A stretch of 64,000 nucleotides of DNA from Cydia pomonella (taxonomy: Eukaryota > Arthropoda > Insecta > Lepidoptera > Tortricidae): NCBI RefSeq assembly GCF_033807575.1, contig NC_084703.1, forward strand, positions 2,914,001 to 2,978,000. The letters are read 5' to 3'. Under the pieces are notes generated by a model. That model was not told the origin of the DNA and ran no database searches. It worked only from the letters and a program-made list of their open reading frames with translations. The translations under genes were made by a program, and so were the position numbers. The stretch's first letter is position 1. The number at the start of each line of letters is the position of its first letter. Shown piece by piece: positions 1 through 13,100 of the stretch.

Positions 1-47
1 AACCCTTCCTGTGCGAGTTCGACTCGCACTTGGCCGGTTTTTTACGA
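1..47 (+). repeat. 3' end of a TTTTTAGGGTTCCGTA-type repeat
   Basis: AACCCTTCCTGTGCGAG and CGCACTTGGCCGGTTTTTT match the 3' ends seen at 5940-5968 and 15507-15554; the body lies before the window. Confidence 0.75.
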
Positions 48-132
48 ACGCAATTACCATGTAAAATTCTAAATTTTGAAGAATGAAAGTAAGCAAGTGA
101 TTTATGAGTGCGTTTAGCTTGTTAGATATTCG

Positions 133-323
133 GTACCCCTAGTGTAAATAAATTCGATTTCGAAACGTGACGTACGCGTTTGCGTTTAGTCTCATTTTGT
201 ATTGGATTTAGAAAGAGCGCGCCAAGCGGGACGTTTTGGAAACTCAAAATCCTATACAAAATGAGACTTAACGCAAACGCGTTCGTCACGTTATGATGTC
301 GATCAAATTTACACTAGGGGTAC
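133..323. mobile_element. Palindromic GTACCCCTAG miniature element, copy 1
   Basis: The 191-bp unit begins GTACCCCTAGTGTAAAT and ends with its complement. It has a long inner stem (ACGCGTTTGCG...CGCAAACGCGT) and an asymmetric GCGCGCCAAGCGGGACG core. The target duplication could not be fixed. Confidence 0.85.
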
Positions 324-1026
324 AGAATACCCAAATTGTGAGTGAGTATCTGCCACTTCATTTTAGAAACCACCCCACGTCACCAAAAAGTCAATTCCAC
401 AACATTAGTATACATTAAGCAAGTCTTTTATATTCATTTCATTCGCGAAAGGTGGCCCTGTTTCACAAAAACACTCAAAATTCATATAAACTTCGTAAGG
501 GTCCTCAAAGTTGGACGCATCACAAATATTCACAAAATACCTAAAAAAAAAATGTTTTCAACTGACCATCGACGTAATCCAAACCCTATAGCTTTGTAAT
601 CAAGGTTGAATATCGTTTGGGTCGTTGGCAGTACGGTAAGCAAATAAAATTGTGAAGTCAAACAAAAACATTTTTCATTAGAAGGAGATTCGGGAGGGAG
701 TCTTGGAATTTAAAAAGTTAATTTGCAATTAGATGCTGCGAGCGGATGACAGGTGTTTAGCCGGTTACGGCGTAAAAAATGGGTTATGATTTAAGCAGTT
801 TTTGGTAAAAAGATTGCGATCATAGCAAAATAACGGTACTTTTTCTATGAAATTCCATTTCAGGAGACAACGTCTTTAGTAGTTTCAACTCCAATACAAA
901 ATACCATTTTTTTTTTCTAAAATGTGACGTTTCACGGGTAAAGGTACTTAAAGGCTGGCGCCTACGTCGGGTTAGGTACTATCAAATATACTTTATCGCT
1001 AAAGGACAATATAGCTGAAATATATG
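324..1026. other. No gene seen
   Basis: AT-rich sequence; the 85-codon frame at 342-599 has no recognisable family or codon pattern. Confidence 0.6.
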
Positions 1027-1175
1027 TACAGTCAACCAATTTGATTCCTAGGCCACTATAGAACCATGCCATAATGACTTCTACGACAGTGCTTATTGAG
1101 TGATGCGTGTCAAGTATCTAGTAGTTAAAGCGACAAGGTTCTATAGTGGCCTAGGATTCAAATTGGTTGACTGTA
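1027..1175. mobile_element. Palindromic TACAGTCAA miniature element A
   Basis: Ends TACAGTCAACCAATTTGA and the complement form perfect-looking arms of about 40 bp, including CCTAGGCCACTATAGAA. Confidence 0.8.
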
Positions 1176-1238
1176 CCTAGACATGTGTTTGTGACATGTT
1201 CTTAAGTATGAATTTATTTAAATTTTTAAATGTATTTG

Positions 1239-1374
1239 TACAGTCAAGGTATTAAATATCGACTCGGACAAAGTGCCAAAAATATGTACACACTACTTTA
1301 ATATATAGGCAATAAGGTCGTGTATACATATTTTTGGAACTTTGTCCGTGTCGATATTTAATACCTTGACTGTA
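1239..1374. mobile_element. Palindromic TACAGTCAA miniature element B
   Basis: It starts TACAGTCAAGGTATTAAATA and ends with the complement; it shares the terminal nonamer with the element 64 bp away and an inner TCGTGTATACATATTTTTGG motif with 17900-17930. Confidence 0.8.
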
Positions 1375-1375
1375 C

Positions 1376-2501
1376 ATAAAACGTAAATGTTATTGGTAAA
1401 ACTGTGATATCAGTAATATCAGAATGACATCTTAATGATGTCATTCGTACGTGTCCGTACATGTGTTGGCGCGAGCGAAACGCAAGATAACTAATTGACA
1501 TCATTCAGATATCATTTCGATGTCAAAGTTCGAATTGGCTTGGAGCCGGGATGCACTTTACTGTGACGCCATATTAAATTCCGTCGCACTTCCAAGCAGT
1601 GCGCTCGGAAAGTCGGAAAGTTGAAAGTTGGAGTCAGTGGGTTGGAAGTGGTGGTTGATGTGGTTGAAGTCGGTCGGTTGGTGGGTCGGGTGGTTGGTGT
1701 TCCCAGTGGTGGTGAAACCAGTTCAAATCAAACGAAGTTATGATAAAGGACCTTAAAGGTAGAGTTGACCGGCATAAACGGCTTCTTATCCGTACTGAAA
1801 GTATAATATGTAGTATATAGTCGCGTATATGCACTGTACAACTTTCGAAGCAGCAAAAAATCATCAATGACACTCATCACTCACTCCCTCGCTTTGTTTG
1901 AATCAAGATAAGACGAGAAAGATCAATACCTACCCGCAATTCGAGAAATTAACACATCTAGTTTTTTCTCTGAACCGCGTTTGAGTTGGAGAAATACATG
2001 CAGCAAGATATTAATTTACCCGCTTCTCCTGCCCCCCTGGAGGAATCGCTCAGGTAGTATTTTCAAATACGAGTAGAACGGGTTTCTTATGTCAAAATAG
2101 GATCAAGTGGGCTTCGCAATCTCGGTGTTTTCCTAAAACAGTTCAAGAAATAGATCGCTGCCTGCATTTCGCTTCTCGTTACTATATTATATTGCATCTC
2201 TTTGAGGGGATTATCATTATGCGAATGCTTCGAACTTAATGGAATATGCGGTAGTCGTGCCATGGGAATTGCAGCGAACGGACGACATCATCGCATACTG
2301 GAGGTAACCTTCCAAATCTCTTTGCTGTACTGGATTCCCAGAATCAACAATTGGATTCAAAATCCAATTCAGTTTTTATGGATTATTTTTGATGCTCTGT
2401 CCGTTAATGGGAACCCAGAAAAAATGTGTTGAAATTGTAACGCCAAATAGTCATGCAATTTTCAAATTTTTTTTTATTTTTAAAAGTGTGTATTCGAACA
2501 G
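1376..2501. other. No gene seen
   Basis: Short TGATGTCA-like direct repeats around 1415-1515 and a GTTGG-rich stretch at 1625-1700; no supported exon. Confidence 0.55.
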
Positions 2502-2706
2502 AACCCCTAGTGTAAATTTATTCCATAGCGTAACGTGACGTACGCGTTTGCGTTAAGTCTCATTTTGTATGGGATTTAGAAACAGCGCGCCAAGCGGGAC
2601 GTTTTGGAAACTCAAAATCCTATACAAAATGAGTCGACGCAAACGCGAACGTGACGTCACGCTATCGAATAAATTTACACTAGGGCCTGTACCCCTAGTG
2701 TAAACT
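2502..2706. mobile_element. Palindromic GTACCCCTAG element, copy 2, with extra terminal repeat
   Basis: The same element as at 133-323, with both ends slightly damaged. Two bases past its right end an additional GTACCCCTAGTGTAAACT end sequence appears, as if a second element were inserted at the edge and lost. Confidence 0.8.
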
Positions 2707-2825
2707 TGCGATAGTGGTCTAGATTATAGTTTTGATTATAGTTTGGCAAAAGTTGTTTGTAAGTTCACTGTCTGTACAGGCACATCACACTGCCTTTTGC
2801 TTATCCTAGTTTTTTAATTAGCCTA

Positions 2826-3020
2826 ACTTATTGTCCAACTGCTGATCAAAGGCCTCGTTTTCTCCACTCGACCCTGTCGTTGGTATTTTGACACCATTTC
2901 GGGTAGAATGTGCGTCCAAGCCGTCCCGCTCTTCTTGAACCCCGGCTTCCACCATCTATGGTATTCCGTGGGTAGCCATTTTGGCCTACCTTTCCGGGTG
3001 CATGCGGCAAACAAGTCCAG
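2826..3020 (-). mobile_element. RTE-like LINE 3' fragment
   Basis: The minus strand reads RPKWLPTEYHRWWKPGFKKS followed by GTAWTHILPEMVSKYQRQ and ends near CCTTTGATCAGCAGTTGGAC, a diverged version of the RTE 3' end. Confidence 0.65.
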
Positions 3021-4349
3021 CCCAGCTAGTATTAAGAGTACTGTTATTGACAAATTTGTTTGCCAGACTTTAAATATAAACGATAAAGCTGGCAACACTG
3101 TTTGAACGTTTATTTTTCGATGGTGATTTGGATTCAGAATAAGCGCCACAAAAACTTAGGCAGAATTATAGAGCTAATATCATCAGGTAAACTTTTCGGT
3201 TTGAGCCTGTGAAGTGAAGAATGTTCACCTGATACTGGCTAGACTAAAGTTTGATGTATGAAACGAAATTGGCCTTAGCAGATTCGATGCTTAATGACAT
3301 ATAACAACGTTTACCTAAGCTTTAAATATGTCTTTTGTGTTATGAAAGTCGCATTAATGCAAAATCCTATCATGAGGACGGTTGTATACGTCCGGTGTTT
3401 TGGCCGGACAATTGTCCGGGTTCGGCGACGATGTCTTGTTTTCTTGGGTGTAGCTGTCGGTAGGCACATACAAAAGGACGTAGTCGCGTAACACGGTCCG
3501 GTGTCCGGCAAATCATGTCTACAACCGACCTTAGGATTGTAATTAATATTGCTATAATCGGCTAGAGGTACGAAGTGCGTTGTGGGAGAGTTACGAAAAT
3601 ATTTTAATGTCATATTTCTTGAGCAATTGAGAAATTGGGAAGTAATGGTATAGATGTACTAATTTATCTGGCAGACACTATCCTAGAGAAACTTATTATT
3701 TATTTAGAATTCGCGGGAGCTTTTTTATCAAGACATTAAGTACCTAATTTTTCAGACGAGTAGATCGATTCGTTAACTGAAATGTTAAAATGCGAAGGCC
3801 GAAAGCCGAGCTCCGCGTAGATACCAGGCCTGAGGCCACAGTACTCAGACACAACAATAGTAGCAGGTACAGTGTATAAAATAATGTCGATACATTATTT
3901 TAATGATTTAAAAGAACAGTAATTGATCCCATTATTGTCATCAGGTTAGGATCGAAGACGACAAGGGAAAAAATCCAGGGAACTCCTTAAATATTGTAGG
4001 CCCTGGCCTGTTGTAATGACTTTCGCATTTTCTTGCGGACGACATATTTAGTAAAATAAAACTCCCAATTATCATTTAGGACTGTTGTGTGAAGTGATGT
4101 ATTTTAAATAATTGTTATTTGTAAAGTTTTCTTCGCTTGGTTCATAGAATTTTCTCTGTAAAAGATAATTAGTCTTAGTTATTTATGAAATTGTCTCCAA
4201 GCTTGCCCAACGCTGCAATATCAATTACTGACGTGCAACAGCCATTTCTGGAAGTGCTTTAGAGATTCCTTTGCAGATATTGTCCTCTATTAAGCACATG
4301 CCTTTACAGAGCTATGTAACATCGTCTACATTTAAGGCCCCGCAGCAAA
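3021..4349. other. No gene seen
   Basis: A CCGG-rich patch with imperfect inverted GTCCGGTGT motifs at 3388-3525; otherwise nothing supported. Confidence 0.55.
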
Positions 4350-4488
4350 GAGGATTTGAAATAGAGGTGTATTGTCAAATAACACTTTGTAGCTACATAA
4401 ATTTAATGCCATCTGTAAACAAATGATTACAACTTTTAGAACACCATTTGACTTTGATCGTTATTTTTTTCCTCATATGTGTTGAATT

Positions 4489-4619
4489 TGTTAAATATCA
4501 AAAAGTGGCACCATCTTATAGATCAAAGGCCAAAGGTATGACAGCATCGTTTCGAGCGATGGCGCCATAACCTTGAGGTTGTGCCCGGAAAGGAGGCGCC
4601 ACTTTTTGATATTTAACAA
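4489..4619. mobile_element. Palindromic element
   Basis: GTTAAATATCAAAAAGTGGC and its complement face each other across about 90 bp. It sits in the segment that separates the outer and inner left arms of the large inverted repeat. Confidence 0.7.
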
Positions 4620-5264
4620 ATATCAGTGAAAGAATAAGGATAAAAGTCCAATGGTCTAAAAGATGGCAGTAAAGGGTGTAGCAGGATAGCCTAGGAAAAA
4701 TTGCCCCCAGCGATTTTGGGCCGAAACTGTAATCAAACGATGCCTTTTGGGGAGGTTATACTCTGCACAAAGTTTCATCCCTCTGTTACCCCCTGGGGGT
4801 GAAAAACACCCCCTTAACCCCAAAACTGTTTTAATTATTTTTTCCTAAACTATGAAAGTGACGAATTTTAAATTTCGTACAAATATTAATAAGACTAAAA
4901 GCTATGTGCTAAAAAAATATTAACCCCCTAACCATTGAAATTCTTGTAAAAAAAACAAAAATAAAAAAAGAATCAACCTGTATATCAAGTTTGGCTCATG
5001 GTACCACACCATTTTTTTTTTCAAAAATGAACCAGTTTATATTCTACATGATACAAAAGTTTCATGGACCTACTCCAGAAGGAACATTGCGAAATTAATA
5101 TGTATTGGCTCTTTGGTGCGTACTATTCATTGAACTCCCACTAAGAGCCTTGCATTATTAATAAACAATGGCTTGCGATCGGACCGCTGGCACTGCTCGT
5201 GCCCGATTTGAAAAAGGTGGGGATAAAGAAGTATGAATCAAACTCATTTGTATTTATAAAAACA

Positions 5265-5968
5265 TTTTTAGGGTTCCGTAGTCAACTAGGAACCCTTATA
5301 GTTTCGCCATGTCCGCCTGCCTGTCTGTCTGTCTGTCTGTCCGAGGCTTTGCTCCGTGATCGTTAGTGCTAGAATGCTGAAATTTAGCATGGATATATAA
5401 ACCAATAAAGCCGACAAAGTCGTACAATAAAATCTAAAAATTTAATTTTTTTGAGGGTACCTCCCCTACACGTAAAATGGGGGTGAATTTTTGTTTTTTG
5501 CTTCATTCCTACAGTGTGGGGTATCGTTGGAAAGGTATTTCAAAACTAATAGGGGTCTTTAACAAACATTTTTTGATTAAGTGAATATATTCGGAGATAA
5601 TCGCTCCGAAAGAAAAAAAAATTAGTCCCCCCCCCCCTCTAACTTTTGAACCATAGGTCCAAAAAAAATTAAAAAAATCGTGGAAGTAGAGCTTAAGAAA
5701 GACATTATGAAAACTATAGCGGACATGATCAGTTTAGCTGTTTTTGAGTTATCGCAAAAAGTTTCCCCTTCATAGTAAAAAGACATACTTTAATTAGGTA
5801 CTGATTATGCAAATTTGCCTATTTGTTTAACTCACGTAAAAGGTACCGTTTCATCCCTTGGTTAACAATTTACTATACTTTAAGCTCCAGTTTAGCTTAT
5901 TGTGACGGAACAGTAACTACGGAACCCTACACTGAGCGTGGCCCGACATGCTCTTGGCCGGTTTTTTT
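5265..5968 (+). repeat. TTTTTAGGGTTCCGTA...CTTGGCCGGTTTTT interspersed repeat
   Basis: It starts TTTTTAGGGTTCCGTAGTC, has a GTCTGTCTGTCTGTCTGTCC tract and ends CTCTTGGCCGGTTTTTTT. It is not coding; I know it only as a lepidopteran-type interspersed repeat of uncertain class. Confidence 0.75.
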
Positions 5969-7099
5969 AAATTATTTTGTTTTCGGGTCCGAGACGTTGC
6001 GTATTAAGCATGATACGAGTATAATGATTAGTAGCTACGAAATAGTACGTTTATTTTAATTTCGCAATGTTCCTTCTGGAGTAGGTCCATGAAACTTTTA
6101 TATAATATAGAATATAAATTGGTACATTTTTGAAAAAAAAAATGGTGTGTGTACCATGAGCCAAACTTGAGATCCATGTACAAATGAGTTTGATTCATTC
6201 TTCTTTATCCCCACCTTTTTCAAATCGGGCACGAGCAGTGCCAGCGGTCCGATCGCAAGCCATTGTTTATTAATAATGCAAGGCTCTTAGTGGGAGTTCA
6301 ATGAATAGTACGCACCAAAGAGCCAATACATATATTATTAATTTCGCAATGTTCCTTCTGGAGTAGGTCCATGAAACTTTTGTACCATGTAGAATATAAA
6401 CTGGTTCATTTTTGAAAAAAAAATGGTGTGGTACCATGAGCCAAACTTGATATACAGGTTGATTCTTTTTTTATTTTTGTTTTTTTTACAAGAATTTCAA
6501 TGGTTAGGGGGTTAATATTTTTTTAGCACATAGCTTTTAGTCTTATTAATATTTGTACGAAATTTGAAATTCGTCACTTTCATAGTTTAGGAAAAAATAA
6601 TTAAAACAGTTTTGGGGTTAATCGGGTTTTTTTCACCCCCAGGGGGTAACAGAGGGATGAAACTTTGTGCAGAGTATAACCTCCCCAAAAGGCATCGTTT
6701 GATTACAGTTTCGGCCCAAAATCGCTGGGGGCAATTTTTCCTAGGCTATCCTGCTACACCCTTTAGGTCGCTACAAAGTTTTCTTTGACAATACATCTCT
6801 ATTTCAAATTCTCGTTGCCCGTAGGTTCGTGTTCTCTCTATTCCACTGAGCGTAAGCGAGAGCGAGATTTATATCTGTGTCTTGGAAGCGCAGATATCAT
6901 GTATTTCAATTTTAATTTGTTGTAAGTTTTAACAACAAATAATGTTTATAGTTTATGCTTAAAAAAACTATAATAAAAAATACAAACAACAAATAATAAA
7001 ATTCCTTAGAGATGTAAGTCTCTAAGTGTCAGAGATAAAATATAATTTAAAACAACTATCATTGAATTATTCTTAGAGATGTGAAGGGTCTCCAAGTCT

Positions 7100-8131
7100 C
7101 TAACTTAAAAGACAAGAAATTCAATTAGACAAATTGACAAGAACCAAGTGAAGTGTCTCACTTTTACCCTTCAACCATTCCTTCCTTTCTAGTCATTCGA
7201 TTTCGAACCGTAATTCTTATAGTAGAGATGTGTTTTTGTTTTAAGTATGATAGCAAGTAGACTTAATGGTTAATGTCATTCAAAAGTAAAGTCACATACG
7301 TATAACATAACATGTAGCCCGTGTAAGCTTCAACAGACCGGTCTCCACAAACAGCACCCGTTCACGAGTATGACGCCTGTTGCTAAATTATGGTTCGAAC
7401 TTAAAAGACAAAAAATTAAATTAGACAAATTGACAAGAACCGAATGAAGTGTCTCACGTTAATGCCACTCAAAATTAAAGTTACATACTTATAACATAAC
7501 ATGTAGCCCATGTAGGCTTAAACACGGTCTCCACAAACAGCACCCGTTCACGAGTATGACGCCTGTTGCTAAATTATAGTTCGAACTTAAAAGATAAAAA
7601 AAAATTTAGATAAATTGACAAGAACCGAATGAAGTGTCTCACGTTAATGCCACTCCAAACTAAAGTTACATACTTATAACATACCATATAGCCCGTGTAA
7701 GCTTCAACAGACCGGTCTCCACAAACAGCACCCGTTCACGAGTATGACGCCTGTTGCTAAATTATGGTTCGAACTTAAAAGACAAAAAATTAAATTAGAC
7801 AAATTGACAAGAACCGAATGAAGTGTCTCACGTTAATGCCACTCAAAATTAAAGTTACATACTTGTAACATAACATGTAGCCCATGTAGGCTTAAACACG
7901 GTCTCCACAAACAGCACCCGTTCACGAGTATGACGCCTGTTGCTAAATTATAGTTCGAACTTAAAAGATAAAAAAAAATTTAGATAAATTGACAAGAACC
8001 GAATGAAGTGTCTCACGTTAATGCCACTCCAAACTAAAGTTACATACTTATAACATACCATATAGCCCGTGTAAGCTTCAACAGACCGGTCTCCACAAAC
8101 AGCACCCGTTCACGAGTATGACGCTTGTTGC
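7100..8131. repeat. Satellite of 186/188-bp monomers, dimeric higher-order repeat of 374 bp
   Basis: The motif CACGAGTATGACGC recurs at 7363, 7549, 7737, 7923 and 8111, steps of 186, 188, 186 and 188. Two monomer types alternate (GCTTCAACAGACCGGTCTCC versus GGCTTAAACACGGTCTCC), so the order is A-B-A-B-A and the repeat unit is 374 bp. The first monomer has a diverged 5' part. Confidence 0.92.
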
Positions 8132-8479
8132 TAATTTATGGTTGTTACATTTGTTACCCTCCTAACGAAGCCTTTGTTGCGGATATTTATTTGTCATTAT
8201 TTATGCTTAATTCAGACAAAAAAAATGTTATTTATTTGACATTACAAGGGGCATAAGTAGGCCTAATTAATGCAAAGTACCTTATTAAAAAGATGCTAAT
8301 TTAATCCCATTCTTAATAACTGATTATTAATTAACGTTATTAGTGCTGGTGTGAAAGCCTCTTGCCTTATCTCTAGGCTACCAGCTCTCCTAAGCCAACA
8401 CCCATTCATTATACCTTAAGTAAAGTTCAAATAGTTTTATTGTCCGAACGTTGGCCAAAGTCTCTATTTCAGCGTGGGC

Positions 8480-8570
8480 AAAGGTCGCAATTCTCGACTA
8501 ATTGCGAGAGAGGAGGCCTGTGCCCAGCAGTGGGACGTATATAGGCTGAATTATTATTATTATATTAGTA
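8480..8570 (+). mobile_element. RTE-type 3' tail fragment
   Basis: GAGGCCTGTGCCCAGCAGTG and GGCTGAATTATTATTATT form the conserved end of RTE-mobilised elements; no coding part is attached. Confidence 0.65.
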
Positions 8571-8807
8571 GAGTGTGAACCCGCCATCCCACGACCCCAG
8601 CCTTATCAAGATGATAAAAACACGATATAAAGGGAAAAGGTGGAAAAATAACCGCACAAATTCACCTCCAGCGTTTTCCTTATATTACCCTCCATTTCGC
8701 TGCCGTGACGGCTAAAAAAAATACAACCGTCGTAAGAGAAATTCTGAACTAGAAATATTGTTTCGTGTATTGAAATCAACATATTACGTTAAACTTACTT
8801 TTGTACA

Positions 8808-8998
8808 GTACCCCTAGTGTAAATAAATTCGATTTTGAAACGTGACGTACGCGTTTGCGTTTAGTCTCATTTTGTATTGGATTTAGAAAGAGCGCGCCAA
8901 GCGGGACGTTTTGGAAACTCAAAATCCTATACAAAATGAGACTTAACGCAAACGCGTTCGTCACGTTATGATGTCGATAAAATTTACACTAGGGGTAC
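8808..8998. mobile_element. Palindromic GTACCCCTAG element, copy 3
   Basis: 191 bp, nearly identical to the copy at 133-323 and in the same orientation of its core. Confidence 0.88.
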
Positions 8999-9414
8999 TG
9001 ATGTATTCAACTAATACACAGATCTAGAATGACACTTACGCTTAAAGGAAATTGAAGTGTGTAAAAGGGAAGCCAACTCGTATATTACATGAGTGCGAAA
9101 GAGGCTGACTACATAACAAATGAAAAAAACTGTATAAAAACTGGATAAGATGGTCGGCTCTTTATCATTTGTCACTATGCCTGTCACGTTCTAACAAGTA
9201 TGTAAGCGCGAAAGTGACGGGCATAGTGATAAAAAGATAGTGATTCTTGGCCACCAATTTGACATGAAAGGTTTTGGTGGGATAATCATTTATTAAAGCT
9301 CCAAAGACTAAAATTATGTCCGAGTTAAAATAGAAAATTAAATATTTAAAAGGTATCCGTCAAATACTAGGCACTGATTTTATAATTATGAACAATAACT
9401 GAAGTGAAGAAAAA

Positions 9415-9739
9415 GCGCTGGTGGCCTAGCGGTAAGAGCGTGCGACTTGCAATCCGGAGATCGCGGGTTCAAACCCGGCTCGTACTCGTACCAATGAGTT
9501 TTTCGGAATTTATGTACGAAATATCATTTGATATTTACCAGTCGCTTTTCGGTGAGGAAAACATCGTGAGGAAACCGGACTAATCCCAACCAGGCCTAGT
9601 TTACCCTCTGGGCTGGAAGGTCAGATGGCAGTCGCTTTCGTAAAAACTAGTGCCTACGCCAAATCTTGGGATTAGTTGTTAAGCGGACCCATGGCTCCCA
9701 TGAGCCGTGGCAAAATGCCGGTACAACGCGAGGAAAAAG
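9415..9739 (+). mobile_element. tRNA-derived SINE, family 1
   Basis: It starts GCGCTGGTGGCCTAGCGGTA (A-box region) with GCGGGTTCAAACCC (B box), then a body with TCGCTTTTCGGTGAGGAAAA, and ends GACAACGCGAGGAAGA-like. Confidence 0.85.
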
Positions 9740-9796
9740 AAGAACTGAAGATCATAAAATAAGCAGGATTTTGGCACATCAATATTATTATCTTAA

Positions 9797-10096
9797 TTTG
9801 TCCCGGCATTTTTTGCCACGGCTCATGGAGCCTGGGGTCCGTTTGGCAACTAATTCAAGAACAGGTGTAGACACTAGTGTTTACGAAAGCAACTGCCATC
9901 TGATCTTTCAGCCCAGAGGGTAAACTAGGGATTGGTCCGGTTTCCTCACGATGTTTTCCTTTACCGAAAAGCGACTGGGAAATATCAAATGATATTTCGT
10001 GCCTAAGCTCCGAATAAGTCAGTGGTACGAGCCGGAGTTGGAACCCGCGACCTCCGGATTGAAAGTCGCACGCTCTTACCGCTAGGCCACCAGAGT
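9797..10096 (-). mobile_element. tRNA-derived SINE, family 1, inverted next to the previous copy
   Basis: The same family on the minus strand; head at 10096, tail at 9797. The two tails face each other 57 bp apart. Confidence 0.85.
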
Positions 10097-10106
10097 TCTT
10101 TGGCAA

Positions 10107-13100
10107 GTCAATTGTGATTTTTATAAACCAAGGATTTCTTTATCTACAAAAAACATATTCCGAAATAAGAAGTGTAAAAAAATGTTTATTTTCGATTAAA
10201 TTTTATTGCAAAATAACCATGAAAAGGCACTTCGGACGAAGGATAATAGACCTTTTCGTTGTATCCTTAAAGACTTTCCCTTTTCTTTTCAAAACTTTCC
10301 TCTACTAAAATATTGAAAACGCGAAAATTTATATTTACCAAAACGACATAACTCCAAAAAAGAAAGCATGCAAATTTCAATCTTAAATTGATTGTGGTTC
10401 GGTTGAAATATGAAAGTGTTAAAAAAAGTTTTAGCGACTTAAGTTTTCTCATTGAATGCCCCGTGTATTAAATAAACAAGCTGAAACCGTAAAAGGGAAG
10501 TAATAGAAATGAAATGGGCGCAAATAACAATAAAAATACGGTTAAATTTTAACAGGATTTGTAATTTTTTTCCTGATTATTAGGAACGTACTTCACACCA
10601 GGTCACCGATTTTTGTTATATAAAGCGCAGGTTCGACCTCATACGGAGTACTGTTATAGCCGGCTAACTAAAGCAGTAGTAAATAAAAACTAAGTTCTTC
10701 TAATAAAACAATATAATAGTAATAGTACATTACTAAAATGTAGGGTTGCAAGCCAAGTAGATATATACGGCTGAGCGTAGCGAAGCCGGATAGAGATACG
10801 CGGCCGGCAACCCCGTTTCTCGCCGAGATATCTATAGTGCTTTTCTCAAACTTGCAATTAAAACAAAAAATTGTAGTCAATTTGTTTTATGGCGACCTAC
10901 TCGGCTCGCCACTCTACCAGCGGTGTACAACCTTACGCGCGTAAGTCCGCGCGCCTGCGCGATGCGCCACCGCCGTTGCTTAGCAACGAATATGCACAAC
11001 AAATCACCGTACCAAGTTAACTGAAGCTAGTTGGTGGTTGGATACCAAGACGTTGTGTCACAATTTGACGTTAAAAAACAAAAGAATGTTGCTTTACAGT
11101 CCTAGGTGTGTAAGGCAGTATGAAATTCCTTTACATATCATCTTCACTCATGCCACCTGATATATAGTATTTCCGGACCTAATTTGACGTAAGTCATGTC
11201 ATCATTTCATAGCAAGTTTGAGAAAAAATATGTACAATAAAATAAACTAATGTCCGTCGGTATTGGAGTCTAAACCAATAAAATATCTTCACTGGCCTTA
11301 ATGTTCTCGAATATCAATTTCGGCGAGCCGAACGATTGATTCCGGCAGCGGGTGCTACTGCGAACTACGCGGGCTCACCAGGCCCAAGCAGATTAAAATT
11401 TCAGCAGCGAATATTAGGAAAATAAGTAGCTTCAATCATGCGTCTTCAATTTTTAACCATAAGAAAGGGCTGTGTTAGAGGCGGCCCGTTAAGTACGAAG
11501 TAATTATCAACAATAATACAGCTTTGAATAACATTAAATGAATGTAATTTGAGTTGTGCGATTAGTCTTCAAATGGTCGAGAATATTCACCAGAAAAAAA
11601 CAAAAGACAAGCGAAAAGGGCATTTTGTTATTACCGGCCAGTACGCGCGGTGACTGCACCAGGTTGTCCACGTTAATAGTACATTATTGCAGAGGCCGCG
11701 AAATGGCAATTGGTGGATGAGTTTCGATTTTACAAAGAAGATGAATCCACAAATTGCTGTTCCTGCCGAGGCCTATATATAGTGCTTTTCTCCAAACATG
11801 CGAGGAAATCAGGTAAAGTAATCATAACTTAAACATCAACCATCACTCAAATCGAACCTTCACATCAAAAACGTCAAAATCAATTTCCCTCTTTAATTTT
11901 TTTTTAAATTAAAGGCACAACTATTCTGCCATTCAGTACCATTCGTTCATTCAATATAATTGTGCAATATAAGCTGTATTTGCACGCATGAGATCCTTAA
12001 AAAATATATAAGATTTAATATCAATATCATCAATATCTGTGCCGCTATGTTTTGCTTTTTTGGATTATTTTGAAGAAACTTACAGCGCCTTGAAAATCCC
12101 AAAAACGGCTCAATTGAATTGGCTGCAAAAAAAGGCGCAGTATACAAATATGACAACAAATATCGAAAAAATTTAAACATAGCGGAATAGATTATTTCTT
12201 CCTTTTACTGTTTCCAAATTTTCATGTTTGGTTGCGTTTTGGAGGAGGAAACAGTCTATAGCGAAACCTCGATTTTTGAGTTTTGTGCGTGGGGATTTTA
12301 GTCCGAGCTGCAGTTGTCCTCATCGCCCGCCCACCGCAGCGCGACAGAAATATAACTTCAAAAAATCGAGATTTGAAAAGTTGCTCAGCTAGAAATTGCT
12401 AAAGCATTTACAATTTTATACCAAATCTGTTTTTCGCTCCTACAATAACGAAAAAATTAAAAAAAGTCAAACGGCCAGCCATGTTTAAATAAACATCAAA
12501 TGATGTAAAATTATTTTCCATAATGTTATAATCCAGAGGGAAAAATGGGGGGTTGTTGTATGTATATTGTATGTATTTAATTTAATTTATACGGTTTTCA
12601 CATAAAATTACGAATGGTTGTTCCAAATACCCTGAATTCTCAAAGACAAAAATATTCACAGACACATGACTAGCCCATCCGTGATTACTGAGAAAAATGC
12701 TGAGTAATTTCTCTTATTTTACGTTACCTCCTCAAAACAATAACGCCATATATACCGTTATCAGCAACGCGAATCACGACTTTATATGGCTTGATTTAAG
12801 ATTGGAAATGCACTGCGTCGCTGTAGACTTATTGTTCTTTTCTTGATATGACAAACTCCGGTAAATGGTTACAAAAAAATATGAGTATTTTCAAATGACA
12901 ATGGATTTTAACGATGTATATTTAGGGTTTATTATTCAACGGTTGGTATGTAAAGTTAACTAACTGGATTCGTTCTGGATTTATACTTTTGATGTTTATT
13001 GAAGCAGAGGGATTGGGAGAAATAATTCTTCGTATCAAAGAAATTGCGGGAACATTCGATGAGCAGAATTACACAAAGACCCTGAATTTGGAAGAAATCG

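Larger units (their letters stand above)
4350..6818. repeat. Large inverted repeat (foldback) with arms of about 585 bp
   Basis: 4670-5253 and 6179-6765 are complementary at an estimated 95 percent or more. A 45-bp outer piece (ATTTGAAATAGAGGTGTATT at 4352 and its complement ending near 6816) is also inverted, set off on the left by about 270 bp that includes the palindrome at 4489-4619. A third partial arm copy lies at 6056-6178. The loop holds the TTTTTAGGGTTCCGTA-type repeat. Confidence 0.9.

Noticed and set aside
342..599. 85-codon plus frame
   Set aside because: No domain, no codon bias, no conservation signal visible.
9430..9480. Genuine tRNA gene at the SINE head
   Set aside because: Acceptor ends do not pair and the same sequence heads four SINE copies.
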